Program-made: the position numbers and the translations under genes
Notes under the pieces: generated by a model
The model's database searches: none
What the model saw: only the letters and a program-made list of their open reading frames with translations
What the model was told of the DNA's origin: nothing
Part shown: positions 51,451 through 60,996 of the stretch, one piece after another
Layout of the letters: the number at the start of each line of letters is the position of its first letter
Position numbering within the stretch: position 1 is the stretch's first letter
From: an uncultured Bacteroidales bacterium
GTDB taxonomy: Bacteria > Bacteroidota > Bacteroidia > Bacteroidales > Bacteroidaceae
Direction of reading: 5' to 3'
DNA length: 64,000 nucleotides
NCBI GenBank assembly: GCA_902799355.1
Contig: CADCAG010000001.1
Coordinates: forward strand, 46,435-110,434

Positions 51451-53526
51451 ATGGCAACAACTAAAAAGACTACTACGAAGAAAACTACTTCCAAGAGAGT
51501 TAAGAAAGTAGAAGAACCTAAACACATCGGATTAGTACGCAACGACTCTTGGCTGGAGCCTTTTGAACAGGCTATCCGTGGCCGTCATGACCACGCATTG
51601 TGGAAGATTGCCCAGCTGACGCGTAATGGCAAGAAGACGCTGAGCGACTTTGCCAGTGGACACCTCTATTTTGGCCTACACAAGCTGGCTAAGGGCTGGG
51701 TGTTCCGTGAGTGGGCACCGAACGCTACAGAGATTTATCTGATTGGCGACTTCAACAACTGGCAGGAGTCGGACAAGTATAAGTGCAAGCGCATTGAGGG
51801 TACTGGCAACTGGGAGCTGAAACTCTCAGAGAAAGCCATCAAGCACGGTGACCTGTACAAGATGAAGGTCAAGTGGAATGGGGGAGAAGGCGAGCGTATC
51901 CCAGCCTGGTGTCGTCGTGTGGTACAGGATGAGCAGACGAAGATATTCTCTGCGCAGGTCTGGAACCCTGAGAAACCTTATGAGTGGAAGAAAAAGACCT
52001 TTAAGCCCAACAAGTCTCCGCTGTTGATCTACGAGTGCCATGTGGGTATGGGTCAGGATGCCGAGAAGGTTGGTACCTATAAGGAGTTTACTGAGAACGT
52101 GCTGCCGCGCGTGAAGAAGGACGGCTATAATGCCATTCAGGTGATGGCCATCCAGGAGCATCCTTACTATGGCAGCTTTGGCTACCATGTATCGTCGTTC
52201 TTTGCCCCGTCAAGCCGCTTCGGCACTCCTGAGGACCTGAAGGAGATGATTGATACAGCCCATAAGTTGGGTATTGCAGTCATTATGGATATCGTGCATT
52301 CACATGCCGTAAAGAACGAGGTCGAGGGCTTGGGTAACCTTGCCGGCGATCCTAACCAGTTCTTCTATCCTGGCGACCGCCACGAGCATCCCGCATGGGA
52401 TTCGCTGTGCTTCGACTATGGTAAGGACGACGTGCTGCACTTCCTATTGTCAAACTGTAAGTACTGGCTTGAGGAGTTTAAGTTCGATGGCTTCCGCTTC
52501 GATGGTGTCACCTCTATGTTATACTATTCACATGGTCTTGGTGAAGCCTTCGGAGGCTATGGCGACTACTTCAACGGTCACGAGGACGATAATGCCATCT
52601 GTTACCTGACATTGGCTAACTGCCTCATCCACGAGGTCAACAAGAATGCCATCACTATTGCTGAGGAAGTCAGCGGTATGCCAGGTTTGGCTGCTAAGTT
52701 CGAGGATGGTGGCTATGGCTTCGACTACCGTATGGCCATGAACATCCCCGACTACTGGATCAAGACTATCAAGGAGGTACGCGATGAGGATATCAACGTC
52801 TGCTCTATCTTCTGGGAGGTCAAGAACCGTCGTCCTGACGAGAAGACCATCTCTTATTGTGAGAGTCACGACCAGGCGCTGGTGGGCGACAAGACCATTA
52901 TCTTCCGTCTGATAGACGCTGATATGTACTGGCACTTTGCCAAGAAAGACGTCAACGATATGGCCCAGCGTGGTATTGCCCTGCACAAGATGATTCGTCT
53001 GGTGACTGCCGGCGCCATCAATGGTGGTTACCTGAACTTCATGGGTAATGAGTTCGGTCATCCAGAGTGGATTGACTTCCCACGTGAGGGTAACGGCTGG
53101 TCGTACAAGTATGCTCGTCGCCAGTGGAATCTCGTCGACAACAAGGATCTCTGCTATCACTGGCTGGGTGACTTCGACCAGAAGATGCTGGAGGTTATCA
53201 AGTCGCAGAAGAACTTCCAGAATACACCCGTTACCGAGATATGGCATAACGATGGCGACCAGGTGCTGTGCTACATGCGTGGCGACCTTGTCTTCGTCTT
53301 CAACTTCTCTCCGACGCGCAGCTATACGGACTATGGATTCCTCGTACCTACGGGTTCTTACGAGGTGGTGCTCAACACCGACGCCAAGGAGTTTGGCGGC
53401 AATGGTTTCGCTGACGATACGGTGACACACCTGACCAACTATGACCCCATGTATGTAGAGGATCGCAAGGAGTGGCTCAAACTCTATATCCCTGCTCGCT
53501 CGGCTGTCGTATTAAGGAAAGTGTGA
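51451..53526 (+). CDS. glgB: 1,4-alpha-glucan branching enzyme (eukaryote-like GH13)
   Basis: The 691-residue enzyme has a Lys/Thr-rich N-terminal tail (TTKKTTTKKTTSKRVKK), a CBM48 domain (VFREWAPNATEIYLIGDFNNW near 90), and the GH13 catalytic motifs DIVHSHAVKN near 275, FDGFRFDGVTS near 345 (nucleophile Asp), EEVSGMPG near 405 (acid Glu) and ESHDQ near 470. The motif set resembles eukaryotic branching enzymes more than E. coli GlgB. It creates alpha-1,6 branches in glycogen. No other glycogen genes are nearby. Confidence 0.92.
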   Translation: MATTKKTTTKKTTSKRVKKVEEPKHIGLVRNDSWLEPFEQAIRGRHDHALWKIAQLTRNGKKTLSDFASGHLYFGLHKLAKGWVFREWAPNATEIYLIGDFNNWQESDKYKCKRIEGTGNWELKLSEKAIKHGDLYKMKVKWNGGEGERIPAWCRRVVQDEQTKIFSAQVWNPEKPYEWKKKTFKPNKSPLLIYECHVGMGQDAEKVGTYKEFTENVLPRVKKDGYNAIQVMAIQEHPYYGSFGYHVSSFFAPSSRFGTPEDLKEMIDTAHKLGIAVIMDIVHSHAVKNEVEGLGNLAGDPNQFFYPGDRHEHPAWDSLCFDYGKDDVLHFLLSNCKYWLEEFKFDGFRFDGVTSMLYYSHGLGEAFGGYGDYFNGHEDDNAICYLTLANCLIHEVNKNAITIAEEVSGMPGLAAKFEDGGYGFDYRMAMNIPDYWIKTIKEVRDEDINVCSIFWEVKNRRPDEKTISYCESHDQALVGDKTIIFRLIDADMYWHFAKKDVNDMAQRGIALHKMIRLVTAGAINGGYLNFMGNEFGHPEWIDFPREGNGWSYKYARRQWNLVDNKDLCYHWLGDFDQKMLEVIKSQKNFQNTPVTEIWHNDGDQVLCYMRGDLVFVFNFSPTRSYTDYGFLVPTGSYEVVLNTDAKEFGGNGFADDTVTHLTNYDPMYVEDRKEWLKLYIPARSAVVLRKV

Positions 53527-53575
53527 AAATGACATTTTTTTAGGCAATTCTTTAACGTTTTACAATTAAATTGTG

Positions 53576-53583
53576 TAATTTTG
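53576..53583 (+). promoter_or_regulatory. -7 box of dapA
   Basis: TAATTTTG lies 31 bp before the dapA ATG. The upstream element is weak (TTTA at 53551-53554, 21-bp spacer). Confidence 0.5.
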
Positions 53584-53614
53584 CAGCCGCAAAGACAAGA
53601 ATTTAAGAATATTT

Positions 53615-54502
53615 ATGGCACATAACATCTTCAAGGGATTAGGTATTGCGTTGATAACACCCTTTCTGGAGGATGGATCAGTAGACTATAAGTCGCTGAT
53701 TCGCCTCGTAGAGTACCAACTGAATAACGGTGCAGACTTCTTCTGTATTCTGGCAACAACAGGTGAGACTCCTACATTGACAGCTGACGAGAAACAGAAG
53801 ATTAAGGACCTCATCGTCGACTTGGTTGGTGGACGCGTACCCATCCTCATGGGATGTGGTGGCAACAACACCGCAGCCATCGTTAATGAGTTGCAGACGG
53901 GCGACTTCCGTGGAGTCGACGGCATACTCAGCGTATGTCCATATTATAATAAGCCTTCGCAGGAAGGACTCTACCAGCATTTCAAGACCATTGCTGCTGC
54001 TACCCAGTTGCCCGTGGTCTTGTATAACGTCCCTGGTCGTACGGGTGTTAACATGACAGCCGCAACGACAGTACGTCTGGCCCATGACTGTCCGAACATC
54101 GTAGCCATCAAGGAGGCTTCCGGCAATCTGGAACAGGTTGACGAGATTATCAAGAACAAGCCTCGCAACTTTGATGTCATCTCTGGTGACGATGCGCTGA
54201 CGTTCCCCATGATTTCGTGTGGTGCTGTTGGTGTTATCAGTGTTATCGGTAATGCGTTGCCTCGCGAGTTCTCCAAGATGATTCGTCTGCAGATGAAGGG
54301 CGAATACGATGGTGCTCGAAAGATTCACCACCGCTTCATCGACCTCTTCTCGCTGCTCTTTGTCGACGGCAACCCTGCTGGTGTGAAGTGCATGCTCAGC
54401 GAGATGGGCTATATCGAGAATCGTCTGCGCCTGCCGCTGGTGCCCACACGTATCAGCACCCTGCAGCGCATGAGCGAAATCATGAAGGAACTGAAGATTT
54501 AG
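53615..54502 (+). CDS. dapA: 4-hydroxy-tetrahydrodipicolinate synthase
   Basis: The 295-residue aldolase has TTGETPTLTADE near residue 46, the tyrosine-bearing YNVPGRTGVN near 137, and the Schiff-base lysine in AIKEASGN near 165. It condenses pyruvate with aspartate semialdehyde in the diaminopimelate/lysine pathway. It has its own promoter. The phosphatase gene downstream starts after 43 bp. Confidence 0.95.
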   Translation: MAHNIFKGLGIALITPFLEDGSVDYKSLIRLVEYQLNNGADFFCILATTGETPTLTADEKQKIKDLIVDLVGGRVPILMGCGGNNTAAIVNELQTGDFRGVDGILSVCPYYNKPSQEGLYQHFKTIAAATQLPVVLYNVPGRTGVNMTAATTVRLAHDCPNIVAIKEASGNLEQVDEIIKNKPRNFDVISGDDALTFPMISCGAVGVISVIGNALPREFSKMIRLQMKGEYDGARKIHHRFIDLFSLLFVDGNPAGVKCMLSEMGYIENRLRLPLVPTRISTLQRMSEIMKELKI

Positions 54503-54545
54503 TCGCGCACTGAATAGTGTGAGCGGTCACGCTGATGAAAACAAT

Positions 54546-56600
54546 ATGACGAGAAGAGTATTTCTGTTGGTATGCTGTTGGCTGGTATGCTTGTTGAGCG
54601 TCCATGCCAATATGGCCGACTCGCTGCGCCAGCGCTTGCCGTCATTGCATGGCAAGGCTCGTCTGCATGCCTATGGCATGCTCTATCATCTGAGTCAGGG
54701 TGGTAGCGACCAGCAGTATACCCTGCGTTGTCTGAATGACTATATCAACGAGTTGGACCGCCAGCATGAAAAGGATACACTGGCGCTGGCACTGGTTGAG
54801 CGTGTCATCTTCTTCTATAATTACGACTTGACAGACTCCGTCTACAAGTATGTGCCACCGACGCTGGAAAGACTGAAAGCTCTACAAACGTGGGACAAGT
54901 ACTATGAGGCTTGGATGGCACTTTGCAATACCTATGTGTTCAGTGGCAAGCATAATATGGCACTCCGAGAGGTACAGTCCATGTTCGACGATGCCAAGGA
55001 GCGAGATAATAAGTATGGTATGGGTCTTGCCTATTACATGATGGGCAATGTCTATTCCAATATGCACAACCGTCAGAAGAGTGTGTCGTCCTATCGTAAG
55101 GGTATTGACCTACTGCTTACCGTTAGTCCTACACCATCAACTATTGCCGACCTCTATTCTTGTCTTGGCGACGAGTTTGAGTCGATGCGCGAGTATGAGA
55201 AACTCAAAAAGTTGACAGTAGAATGGAAAACGTTCTTGGATCGCTATTTCCAGGAAAAACCGCTCAACGACTATGTGCGCAACGTGTTGGAGTCGTACTA
55301 TTATCTGGCTTGTGCACAGGCGGCTCTTGGATTGAACCAACTGGATGAGGCTGATAAGATGCTCAGCGAGGTTCGTCGTCGTATACCATCAGAAGAAGAC
55401 TATGTGGGTCAGTCGTGGCTTTACTTTAAAGCTAAGCTGCATCTGCAGCGTAAGGATTACCAAACCGCTCTGGAACTGAACAACCGCTGCTATGAGTTTG
55501 CAGAAAACTCGGATTTGGCAATGCTTGTTCCTGTGTTTACGCAGCGTGGAGAAATCCTGGAAGCGCTGGGACGCTATCAGGATGCCTCGTCAGTCTTCAA
55601 GACCCTGATACAGGTGAAAGACTCTGTCAGTGGCGTAGAGTCACAAAACCAGCTGAACGAACTGAACACGCTGTTCCAAGTCGACGAGCTGAAGATGGAA
55701 CAGGCGAAGGCACAGTTCCGCAATACCTTAATAATAATAGGTATAGTCGTCGTGGCGCTGGTGATATTCCTCATCTTCCGTATGATTGCTGCCCGTCGTC
55801 TGAAGAAGGCACACGAGGAGCTGCTGGTTGCTTACGACCAGTTGGAGGAGACCACCACTGCGAAGGAGCGTATTGAGAGCGACCTGCGTATTGCCCGTAA
55901 CATCCAGATGGGTATGGTGCCCCACGACTTCCCGCAGCGCGACGATGTTGACCTCTATGCGTCGATGACGCCTGCCAAGGAGGTGGGTGGTGACTTATAT
56001 GGCTACTACCTGACGGGTGACAAACTCTACTTTGCTCTGGGTGACGTCAGTGGCAAGGGCGTGCCAGCATCTCTCTTCATGGCACAGGCTACACGTCTGT
56101 TCCGTACGCTTGCTGCACAGGAAATGATGCCTGCTGAAATAGCCACCCGCATCAACGATGCCCTCTCAGGTGAGGATAATGAGACTGGAATGTTCGTCAC
56201 CATGTTCCTGGGACTGGTAGACCTGAAGACTGGACATCTGGACTTCTGTAATGCGGGTCACAACCCACCAGTACTCGTGGGTGACGGAACTGCTGAGTTT
56301 ATTGAGATGGAACCCAATGCACCAATAGGTCTTTGGCCTGGTTTGGAATATGTTGGCGAGGAGATTGAGAATATTACCAATCGTCCGCTGTTCGTCTATA
56401 CCGATGGCCTCAACGAGGCTGAGAACCGTCAGCAGGAACAGTTCACTGACGAGCGACTGCTGGAAATCCTGCAGACCACGCCTTTCGAGTCGTCAGAGCA
56501 GACTGTTGAGATGCTGCGCAATCAGGTAGAGGCTCATCGTGACGGTGCTGAGCCTAACGACGACCTCACCATGCTGTGCGTGAAGGTTTTGAGGAGTTAA
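54546..56600 (+). CDS. Membrane SpoIIE-type PP2C phosphatase with TPR sensor domain
   Basis: The 684-residue protein has a signal peptide (1-21), a periplasmic region with TPR-like helical repeats (about 40-380), one membrane segment (TLIIIGIVVVALVIFLIF near 395), a short coiled coil, and a cytoplasmic SpoIIE/RsbU-type Ser/Thr phosphatase. Metal-binding acids are visible in PAKEVGGDLYGYY near 478, LGDVSGKGVPASLFMA near 497, YTDGLNEAE near 618 and NDDLTMLCVKV at the end. It should dephosphorylate the STAS protein encoded two genes downstream in response to a periplasmic signal. The ATG at 54546 gives the signal peptide. Confidence 0.9.
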   Translation: MTRRVFLLVCCWLVCLLSVHANMADSLRQRLPSLHGKARLHAYGMLYHLSQGGSDQQYTLRCLNDYINELDRQHEKDTLALALVERVIFFYNYDLTDSVYKYVPPTLERLKALQTWDKYYEAWMALCNTYVFSGKHNMALREVQSMFDDAKERDNKYGMGLAYYMMGNVYSNMHNRQKSVSSYRKGIDLLLTVSPTPSTIADLYSCLGDEFESMREYEKLKKLTVEWKTFLDRYFQEKPLNDYVRNVLESYYYLACAQAALGLNQLDEADKMLSEVRRRIPSEEDYVGQSWLYFKAKLHLQRKDYQTALELNNRCYEFAENSDLAMLVPVFTQRGEILEALGRYQDASSVFKTLIQVKDSVSGVESQNQLNELNTLFQVDELKMEQAKAQFRNTLIIIGIVVVALVIFLIFRMIAARRLKKAHEELLVAYDQLEETTTAKERIESDLRIARNIQMGMVPHDFPQRDDVDLYASMTPAKEVGGDLYGYYLTGDKLYFALGDVSGKGVPASLFMAQATRLFRTLAAQEMMPAEIATRINDALSGEDNETGMFVTMFLGLVDLKTGHLDFCNAGHNPPVLVGDGTAEFIEMEPNAPIGLWPGLEYVGEEIENITNRPLFVYTDGLNEAENRQQEQFTDERLLEILQTTPFESSEQTVEMLRNQVEAHRDGAEPNDDLTMLCVKVLRS

Positions 56601-56651
56601 AGGAGTTAAGGAAGTTTAAGGAGATAGAAGCAATAACTAAATATATAGCTT

Positions 56652-57059
56652 ATGAGAAAGGAACTAAAGCTGAAAAATCAGGTAGGAGAGCTGGAGCGTG
56701 TCAACCAGTTCGTCGAGGAAATCGGCGAAGAGCTGGGACTTGACATGGAGCTACAGATGAACCTTAATCTGGTTATGGAGGAGATGGTGTCCAACGTCAT
56801 CTTCTATGCCTATCCCAAGGAAACCTCGGCAGACATCGAACTGGTTGCTGAGAGTGATGGGAAAGAGCTGACCTTCGTTCTCAGCGACCAAGGTAAGGAG
56901 TTCGATCCTACGCTGAAGGACGATGCTGATCCTAACGTGAACCCCATAGACCGAGAAATTGGCGGCATGGGAATTTACATCGTCAAGAACATCATGAATC
57001 AGGTGACCTATCAGCGCTTGGAGGGTAAGAACCTGCTAACCATGAAGAAGAGTATTTAA
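56652..57059 (+). CDS. RsbW/SpoIIAB-type serine kinase (HATPase)
   Basis: The 135-residue protein is a single GHKL ATPase domain of the anti-sigma/switch kinase type: N box MNLNLVMEEMVSNVIFYAY near residue 36, LSDQGKEFDP near 76 and GGMGIYIVKNIM near 104. Such kinases phosphorylate a STAS partner on Ser. It sits between the phosphatase and the STAS protein, completing a switch. No sigma factor gene is adjacent. Confidence 0.88.
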   Translation: MRKELKLKNQVGELERVNQFVEEIGEELGLDMELQMNLNLVMEEMVSNVIFYAYPKETSADIELVAESDGKELTFVLSDQGKEFDPTLKDDADPNVNPIDREIGGMGIYIVKNIMNQVTYQRLEGKNLLTMKKSI

Positions 57060-57093
57060 ACGTAGAACATAATAATTTAAAAACAATACAATT

Positions 57094-57405
57094 ATGACAC
57101 AGATTATCAAAGAAGGTGGTAAGACCATCATTAAGACAGGTGAGCGTATTGACACTATGAATGCTCCTCAGTTTGAACAGGACATCCAGCCCGCACTCGT
57201 TGACGGTGGTGTAGAACTGGAGATGGATTGCTCTGATTTGAACTACATGGCTTCTTCTGGCCTCCGCATTATCCAGAAGACGATGCGTGCAGTGATGCAG
57301 CAGAAGGGTCAGTTCAAGATGACAAATGTGAACCCTGAAATCTACAAGGTGCTGGCCATGACTGGTTTCACCAAGTTTATGAAGGTTGAGAAGAAGGCTG
57401 AGTAA
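57094..57405 (+). CDS. STAS domain anti-sigma-factor antagonist-like protein
   Basis: The 103-residue protein is a lone STAS domain. The phosphorylatable serine site is visible as LNYMASSGLRII near residue 54. It is the expected substrate of the kinase upstream and the phosphatase at 54.5 kb. The HATPase protein gene follows after 15 bp. Confidence 0.9.
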   Translation: MTQIIKEGGKTIIKTGERIDTMNAPQFEQDIQPALVDGGVELEMDCSDLNYMASSGLRIIQKTMRAVMQQKGQFKMTNVNPEIYKVLAMTGFTKFMKVEKKAE

Positions 57406-57420
57406 ATCTGTCAGAAAAAT

Positions 57421-58344
57421 ATGTTGTACGCATTCCTTATCGCGCTTGCCGTAGCCGTAGTGCTCGGCATCGCATATTATTTCGAGCTGAAGTCCAGTCG
57501 TAAGCATGCTGCCGAACAGAAGCAGCTGTTGGAAGACTATCAGCAGCGTGTCAACGAGCAACAGAAACTGCTTGACGACTATCGTGCGTTGGAGAAGAAT
57601 TTCGACAATGTCGGTGAAGGCTACGAACAGGCTTTGCTGGCTTTCGAGAAGATGGAAGAGGAGCAGGCCAAGACCAAGCAGGCCTACGATGCTATGGAGA
57701 AACGTGCTGCCTCTCTGCAGGATCAGTGCACCCGCTATGAGGACTTCGCCCAGAAGTGTCGTGAGGTGATTAACCAGTCACTGGCTGGCATGCGTGAGAT
57801 TGCCAAGAAGAACGACGATAGCAAGCTGTCGGCTCTCATTGGTAAGATCAGCGATATGGACGACGTAGATGGTAAGCAGGCTATTGGCCGTACGGACAAC
57901 ATTCTGGTATCGCAGGTTGCTGACGAGGCTATCGCAGCCTCTGGCATTGACAAAATCAGCTACCTCCAGTTCGACAAACAGGTAGATCCCGTGGCTGCAG
58001 CCACCATGCTCTCTACCAATCTGGTGAAGTCGGTGCGTGCGTTGACCCATCTGCTCGATAATGCCCTGAAGTTCACTACCGAGGGTACTGTAACGCTGAA
58101 AGTAGCCGTCGACATGGACAAGATGCAGGCCATCTATACCGTAGAGGATACCGGTGCAGGCATTGAGGAGGCTGAACGTGAGCATGTCTTCGAGCCCTAC
58201 GTCAAGCTCAACCAGTTCTTCGATGGACAGGGCATCGGTCTTACCGTAGCTCGTAGCATTGCCCGTCGTCTGGATGGCGACGTCGTACTCGACGCTGCCT
58301 ATGAAGGCCCCGGCTCTCGCTTTGTCCTGACCTTGCCTATCTGA
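57421..58344 (+). CDS. Membrane-anchored HATPase protein, histidine-kinase-like without H box
   Basis: The 307-residue protein has an N-terminal membrane helix (LYAFLIALAVAVVLGIAYYF), a long coiled coil (about 30-120), and a C-terminal HATPase_c domain with N box LTHLLDNALKFT near 210, VEDTGAGIEEAE near 240 and GQGIGLTVARSIARRL near 270. No HisKA-type phospho-accepting histidine is present between the coiled coil and N box; the only His residues lie at about 28 and 210. It may work as a serine kinase or ATP-dependent regulator in the same switch. A terminator follows. Confidence 0.82.
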   Translation: MLYAFLIALAVAVVLGIAYYFELKSSRKHAAEQKQLLEDYQQRVNEQQKLLDDYRALEKNFDNVGEGYEQALLAFEKMEEEQAKTKQAYDAMEKRAASLQDQCTRYEDFAQKCREVINQSLAGMREIAKKNDDSKLSALIGKISDMDDVDGKQAIGRTDNILVSQVADEAIAASGIDKISYLQFDKQVDPVAAATMLSTNLVKSVRALTHLLDNALKFTTEGTVTLKVAVDMDKMQAIYTVEDTGAGIEEAEREHVFEPYVKLNQFFDGQGIGLTVARSIARRLDGDVVLDAAYEGPGSRFVLTLPI

Positions 58345-58374
58345 TAGCCGTCGCGCTATACCTTATCTATATAT

Positions 58375-58400
58375 AAGAATCATCCTTTGGGGTGATTCTT
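58375..58400 (+). terminator. Terminator of the partner-switching operon
   Basis: Arms AAGAATCATCC and GGGTGATTCTT (11 bp, one T-G wobble) with a TTTG loop are followed by ATTTTTTTG. The T tract doubles as the last codons of the converging esterase gene. Confidence 0.85.
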
Positions 58401-59583
58401 ATTTTTTTGTATTCTTGAAAAGGTACTGTGCAAACTCATGCAGTGATTTGCGCCAAACCTGCCACTCATGGTCGCCAGGGTAGGAGTTGAACTTTACCTC
58501 CACACCACCTTCACGCATCTTCTTCACGATGTTGCGTGTGTACTTGATGCGTGGGTCCTGTTCGCCACAGCTCAGGAAGAACACGTCCAGTTGCTTGTTG
58601 AACGTCTTGGTGTCCGTCAGCATGCCAGGCACCTCTTTCTCCAGGTCGAAGTTCGATGCGCCACGAATGCCGCCAAACATACCTGTTGAGAAGACGCCTA
58701 CGTTGGCAAATACCTCTGGCGAGCGCAGACCGATGTAGAACGACTGGCCACCACCCATCGACAGACCACACATAGCACGGCTCTTGCGGTCCTTCTTGGC
58801 GCGGTAGTTCTTTTCTACAAACGGGATGATGTTGTCTATCATCTCGTTGCGGAAGTTCTGCATACCCTCCCAGCTGTAGCCACCGCCAAAGCCGCCATTG
58901 CGTGCCTGTACGTTGCTGTTCGAGCTGACCACAATCATCGGTACGGCCTTGCCTGCAGCTATCAGGTTGTCCATAATCTGTGCCGTACGTCCTTGCTCCA
59001 TCCATCCGCGATGGTCTTCGCCACCACCGTGCTGGATATACACCACCGGATAGCTCTCCTTGCTCTCGTTATAGCCAGCAGGTGTATAGACCATCAGCGG
59101 GCGCCACGACTCGTCCACCTTACTATAATAATAGACCGTGCGCACTTCGCCGTGAGGCACATCCTGCACCTCTATGTCGTCCATGCCAGCCTCTTTGATC
59201 TCTATGGCACTCGACCATCGGCTGCATCCATAGAATGTCTGACTGGCAGGGTCGGAGACAGAGACGCCATCGACTATCATGAAATAGTAGTGGAATCCAG
59301 GCACTTGTGGCTTCGTAGTCACTGTCCATGCGCCATCCTCCTGCTTCTGCATGTCATACTTCGTTCCCCCCAGGTCTATCTGTACCTGTTGTGCCTGTGG
59401 CGCTGTCACGCGGAACATCACGCTATTGTCTTTCAACACTCGTGGATACTCATTGCGGTTGATGTTAGTAACAGGTGAATACGAGCCCTCAGGAAAGTTC
59501 TCCCTGCGAAATCCCTGTGCAGTAACCTCTGTGCAGAATACGACCGTCAGCATTGCGGCCACCATCATTCTAAATGATTTCAT
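58399..59583 (-). CDS. Secreted esterase (CE1/enterochelin esterase-like) with N-terminal E-set domain
   Basis: The 394-residue protein has a signal peptide (1-22), a CBM48-like E-set domain (VMFRVTAPQAQQVQIDL near 55), and an alpha/beta hydrolase domain with the oxyanion region YIQHGGGEDHRG near 180, nucleophile GLSMGGGQS near 273, and late His in GDHEWQVW near 370. This architecture is common in Bacteroidetes feruloyl/acetyl-xylan esterases acting on plant polysaccharides; the substrate is inferred. No other carbohydrate-active genes adjoin. Confidence 0.85.
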   Translation of the reverse strand: MKSFRMMVAAMLTVVFCTEVTAQGFRRENFPEGSYSPVTNINRNEYPRVLKDNSVMFRVTAPQAQQVQIDLGGTKYDMQKQEDGAWTVTTKPQVPGFHYYFMIVDGVSVSDPASQTFYGCSRWSSAIEIKEAGMDDIEVQDVPHGEVRTVYYYSKVDESWRPLMVYTPAGYNESKESYPVVYIQHGGGEDHRGWMEQGRTAQIMDNLIAAGKAVPMIVVSSNSNVQARNGGFGGGYSWEGMQNFRNEMIDNIIPFVEKNYRAKKDRKSRAMCGLSMGGGQSFYIGLRSPEVFANVGVFSTGMFGGIRGASNFDLEKEVPGMLTDTKTFNKQLDVFFLSCGEQDPRIKYTRNIVKKMREGGVEVKFNSYPGDHEWQVWRKSLHEFAQYLFKNTKK

Positions 59584-59806
59584 AATAGTTTAGTCAATGT
59601 TAATAGTAAATTCCCTGCAAAGATAGTGATAATTACCGAATTGTCGTGTCATTTGCTTAGAAATTCAGAATACAAAGCCACATTTTTTCGTAAAGATATT
59701 TCAAAAATATCTCGCTGATTTCTTTTTTGTTTCAATTCTACCTCGCGTGTCTCATACATTGAATGGCCGGAGTGTCATTTTCTTTTTCTCCATCATATAA
59801 ACACGA

Positions 59807-60922
59807 TTAAATCCATGTCAGTTTTCTCCAAAGGCCCTCTAACGGTCCGCGAGGATGGTTGCTGAACCAATAACGGGCAAAGAGATATTGACAAACGACC
59901 ATTCCACATCCCACAATGACGGCATAGGTAACACCCAAATAGCGATAACAGGCAAGGCCATAGCCGCAGAAGATGGCACAGCCGATAACGGACTGGAGCA
60001 GATAGTTGGTAAGACTCATGCGACCGAAGATACAGAGGTGATGAAGCACACGCCGAACACCCTCGAAAGCGTACCAGGCAGAAACTATTGCCGAGACGAT
60101 CATCAACAGTATGATAAGGCTGTAAATAGGCTTCAACCATGAGTCAAGTTCACCTAAATCCACGAAACTCAACGCTAGGACTACGATAGCAGAGCAAAAG
60201 AGAATGTTATGCCAGATCTTCAGATGTCTCCCCTCATTGTAAAAGAGCCTCTGACGCCCCAACTGCATGCCGAGGATGAAAAGGCAGAGTAACTGTGTCA
60301 GTCGTCCGCTAAAGATATTGAAGCGCAGATTCACCTCAAAGCCATATTGCAGGTTGGTGAGTGTGTTCTCCCAGAACGTACCATGCTCATGAGCGGCATT
60401 GATGATGCCAGATATCTCGTAGAATCTGGTATGGTCAATCTCATAGCCTGTCAGCAGGCAGAAGAGTTCCACAGGTTGGATTGCTAATAAGGCAATAATA
60501 CACCACACCCACTTCGACGGTAAATAACTAATCGGGATGAGTAGCAGACCGTAGCAGGCATAGAGCATCAGGATGTCGCCATCGTAGAAAGCCACGTTGA
60601 CAATGCCGAAGCCGAACAACAGGCACATGCGCCAGGCAAAGCGGCCCGAGAAGCATTTACCCTTCTGCTGCTGGTTGTCGTTCATAATGAAGAAACTCAA
60701 GCCGAAGAGCATGGCGAAGATACCATACATCTTGCCTGAGAGCAGCCATGCCAGTACATCCGCTACCGTCTGGTCACTCGCTAGCGGATGGACTATCGGC
60801 TCTTGCGTGAAGATGTTGAAGTGCTCTACGGAGTGATACAGGATGATACCTGCCACAGCGATGCCTCGCAGGGCATCAGCCACATCGATTCGGGTGTTGG
60901 GGAGGTTTTGGGTTTTATACAT
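59807..60922 (-). CDS. DUF418 family membrane protein (YeiB-like)
   Basis: The 371-residue protein starts with IDVADALRGIAVAGIILYHS, the acyltransferase-3-like opening of DUF418 proteins. It has about ten membrane segments and the C-terminal DUF418 region (FGRMSLTNYLLQSVIG near 300, FSNHPRGPLEGLWR near 355). The function is unknown. The 223 bp between it and the esterase are A/T-rich with no gene seen. Confidence 0.85.
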   Translation of the reverse strand: MYKTQNLPNTRIDVADALRGIAVAGIILYHSVEHFNIFTQEPIVHPLASDQTVADVLAWLLSGKMYGIFAMLFGLSFFIMNDNQQQKGKCFSGRFAWRMCLLFGFGIVNVAFYDGDILMLYACYGLLLIPISYLPSKWVWCIIALLAIQPVELFCLLTGYEIDHTRFYEISGIINAAHEHGTFWENTLTNLQYGFEVNLRFNIFSGRLTQLLCLFILGMQLGRQRLFYNEGRHLKIWHNILFCSAIVVLALSFVDLGELDSWLKPIYSLIILLMIVSAIVSAWYAFEGVRRVLHHLCIFGRMSLTNYLLQSVIGCAIFCGYGLACYRYLGVTYAVIVGCGMVVCQYLFARYWFSNHPRGPLEGLWRKLTWI

Positions 60923-60996
60923 TTTGTTTTATTCTATTAAATTGATTGGATTGATTCCTTGCTTCATCTTGATGATGTCTGTTTGACGCTATAAAA

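Noticed and set aside
52528-53430. 300-codon antisense frame in glgB
   Set aside because: It is a shadow of the GH13 gene with no motif of its own.
59584-59806. Possible gene or RNA between the esterase and DUF418 genes
   Set aside because: Only A/T-rich sequence was seen; no open frame, hairpin with T tract or good promoter pair.
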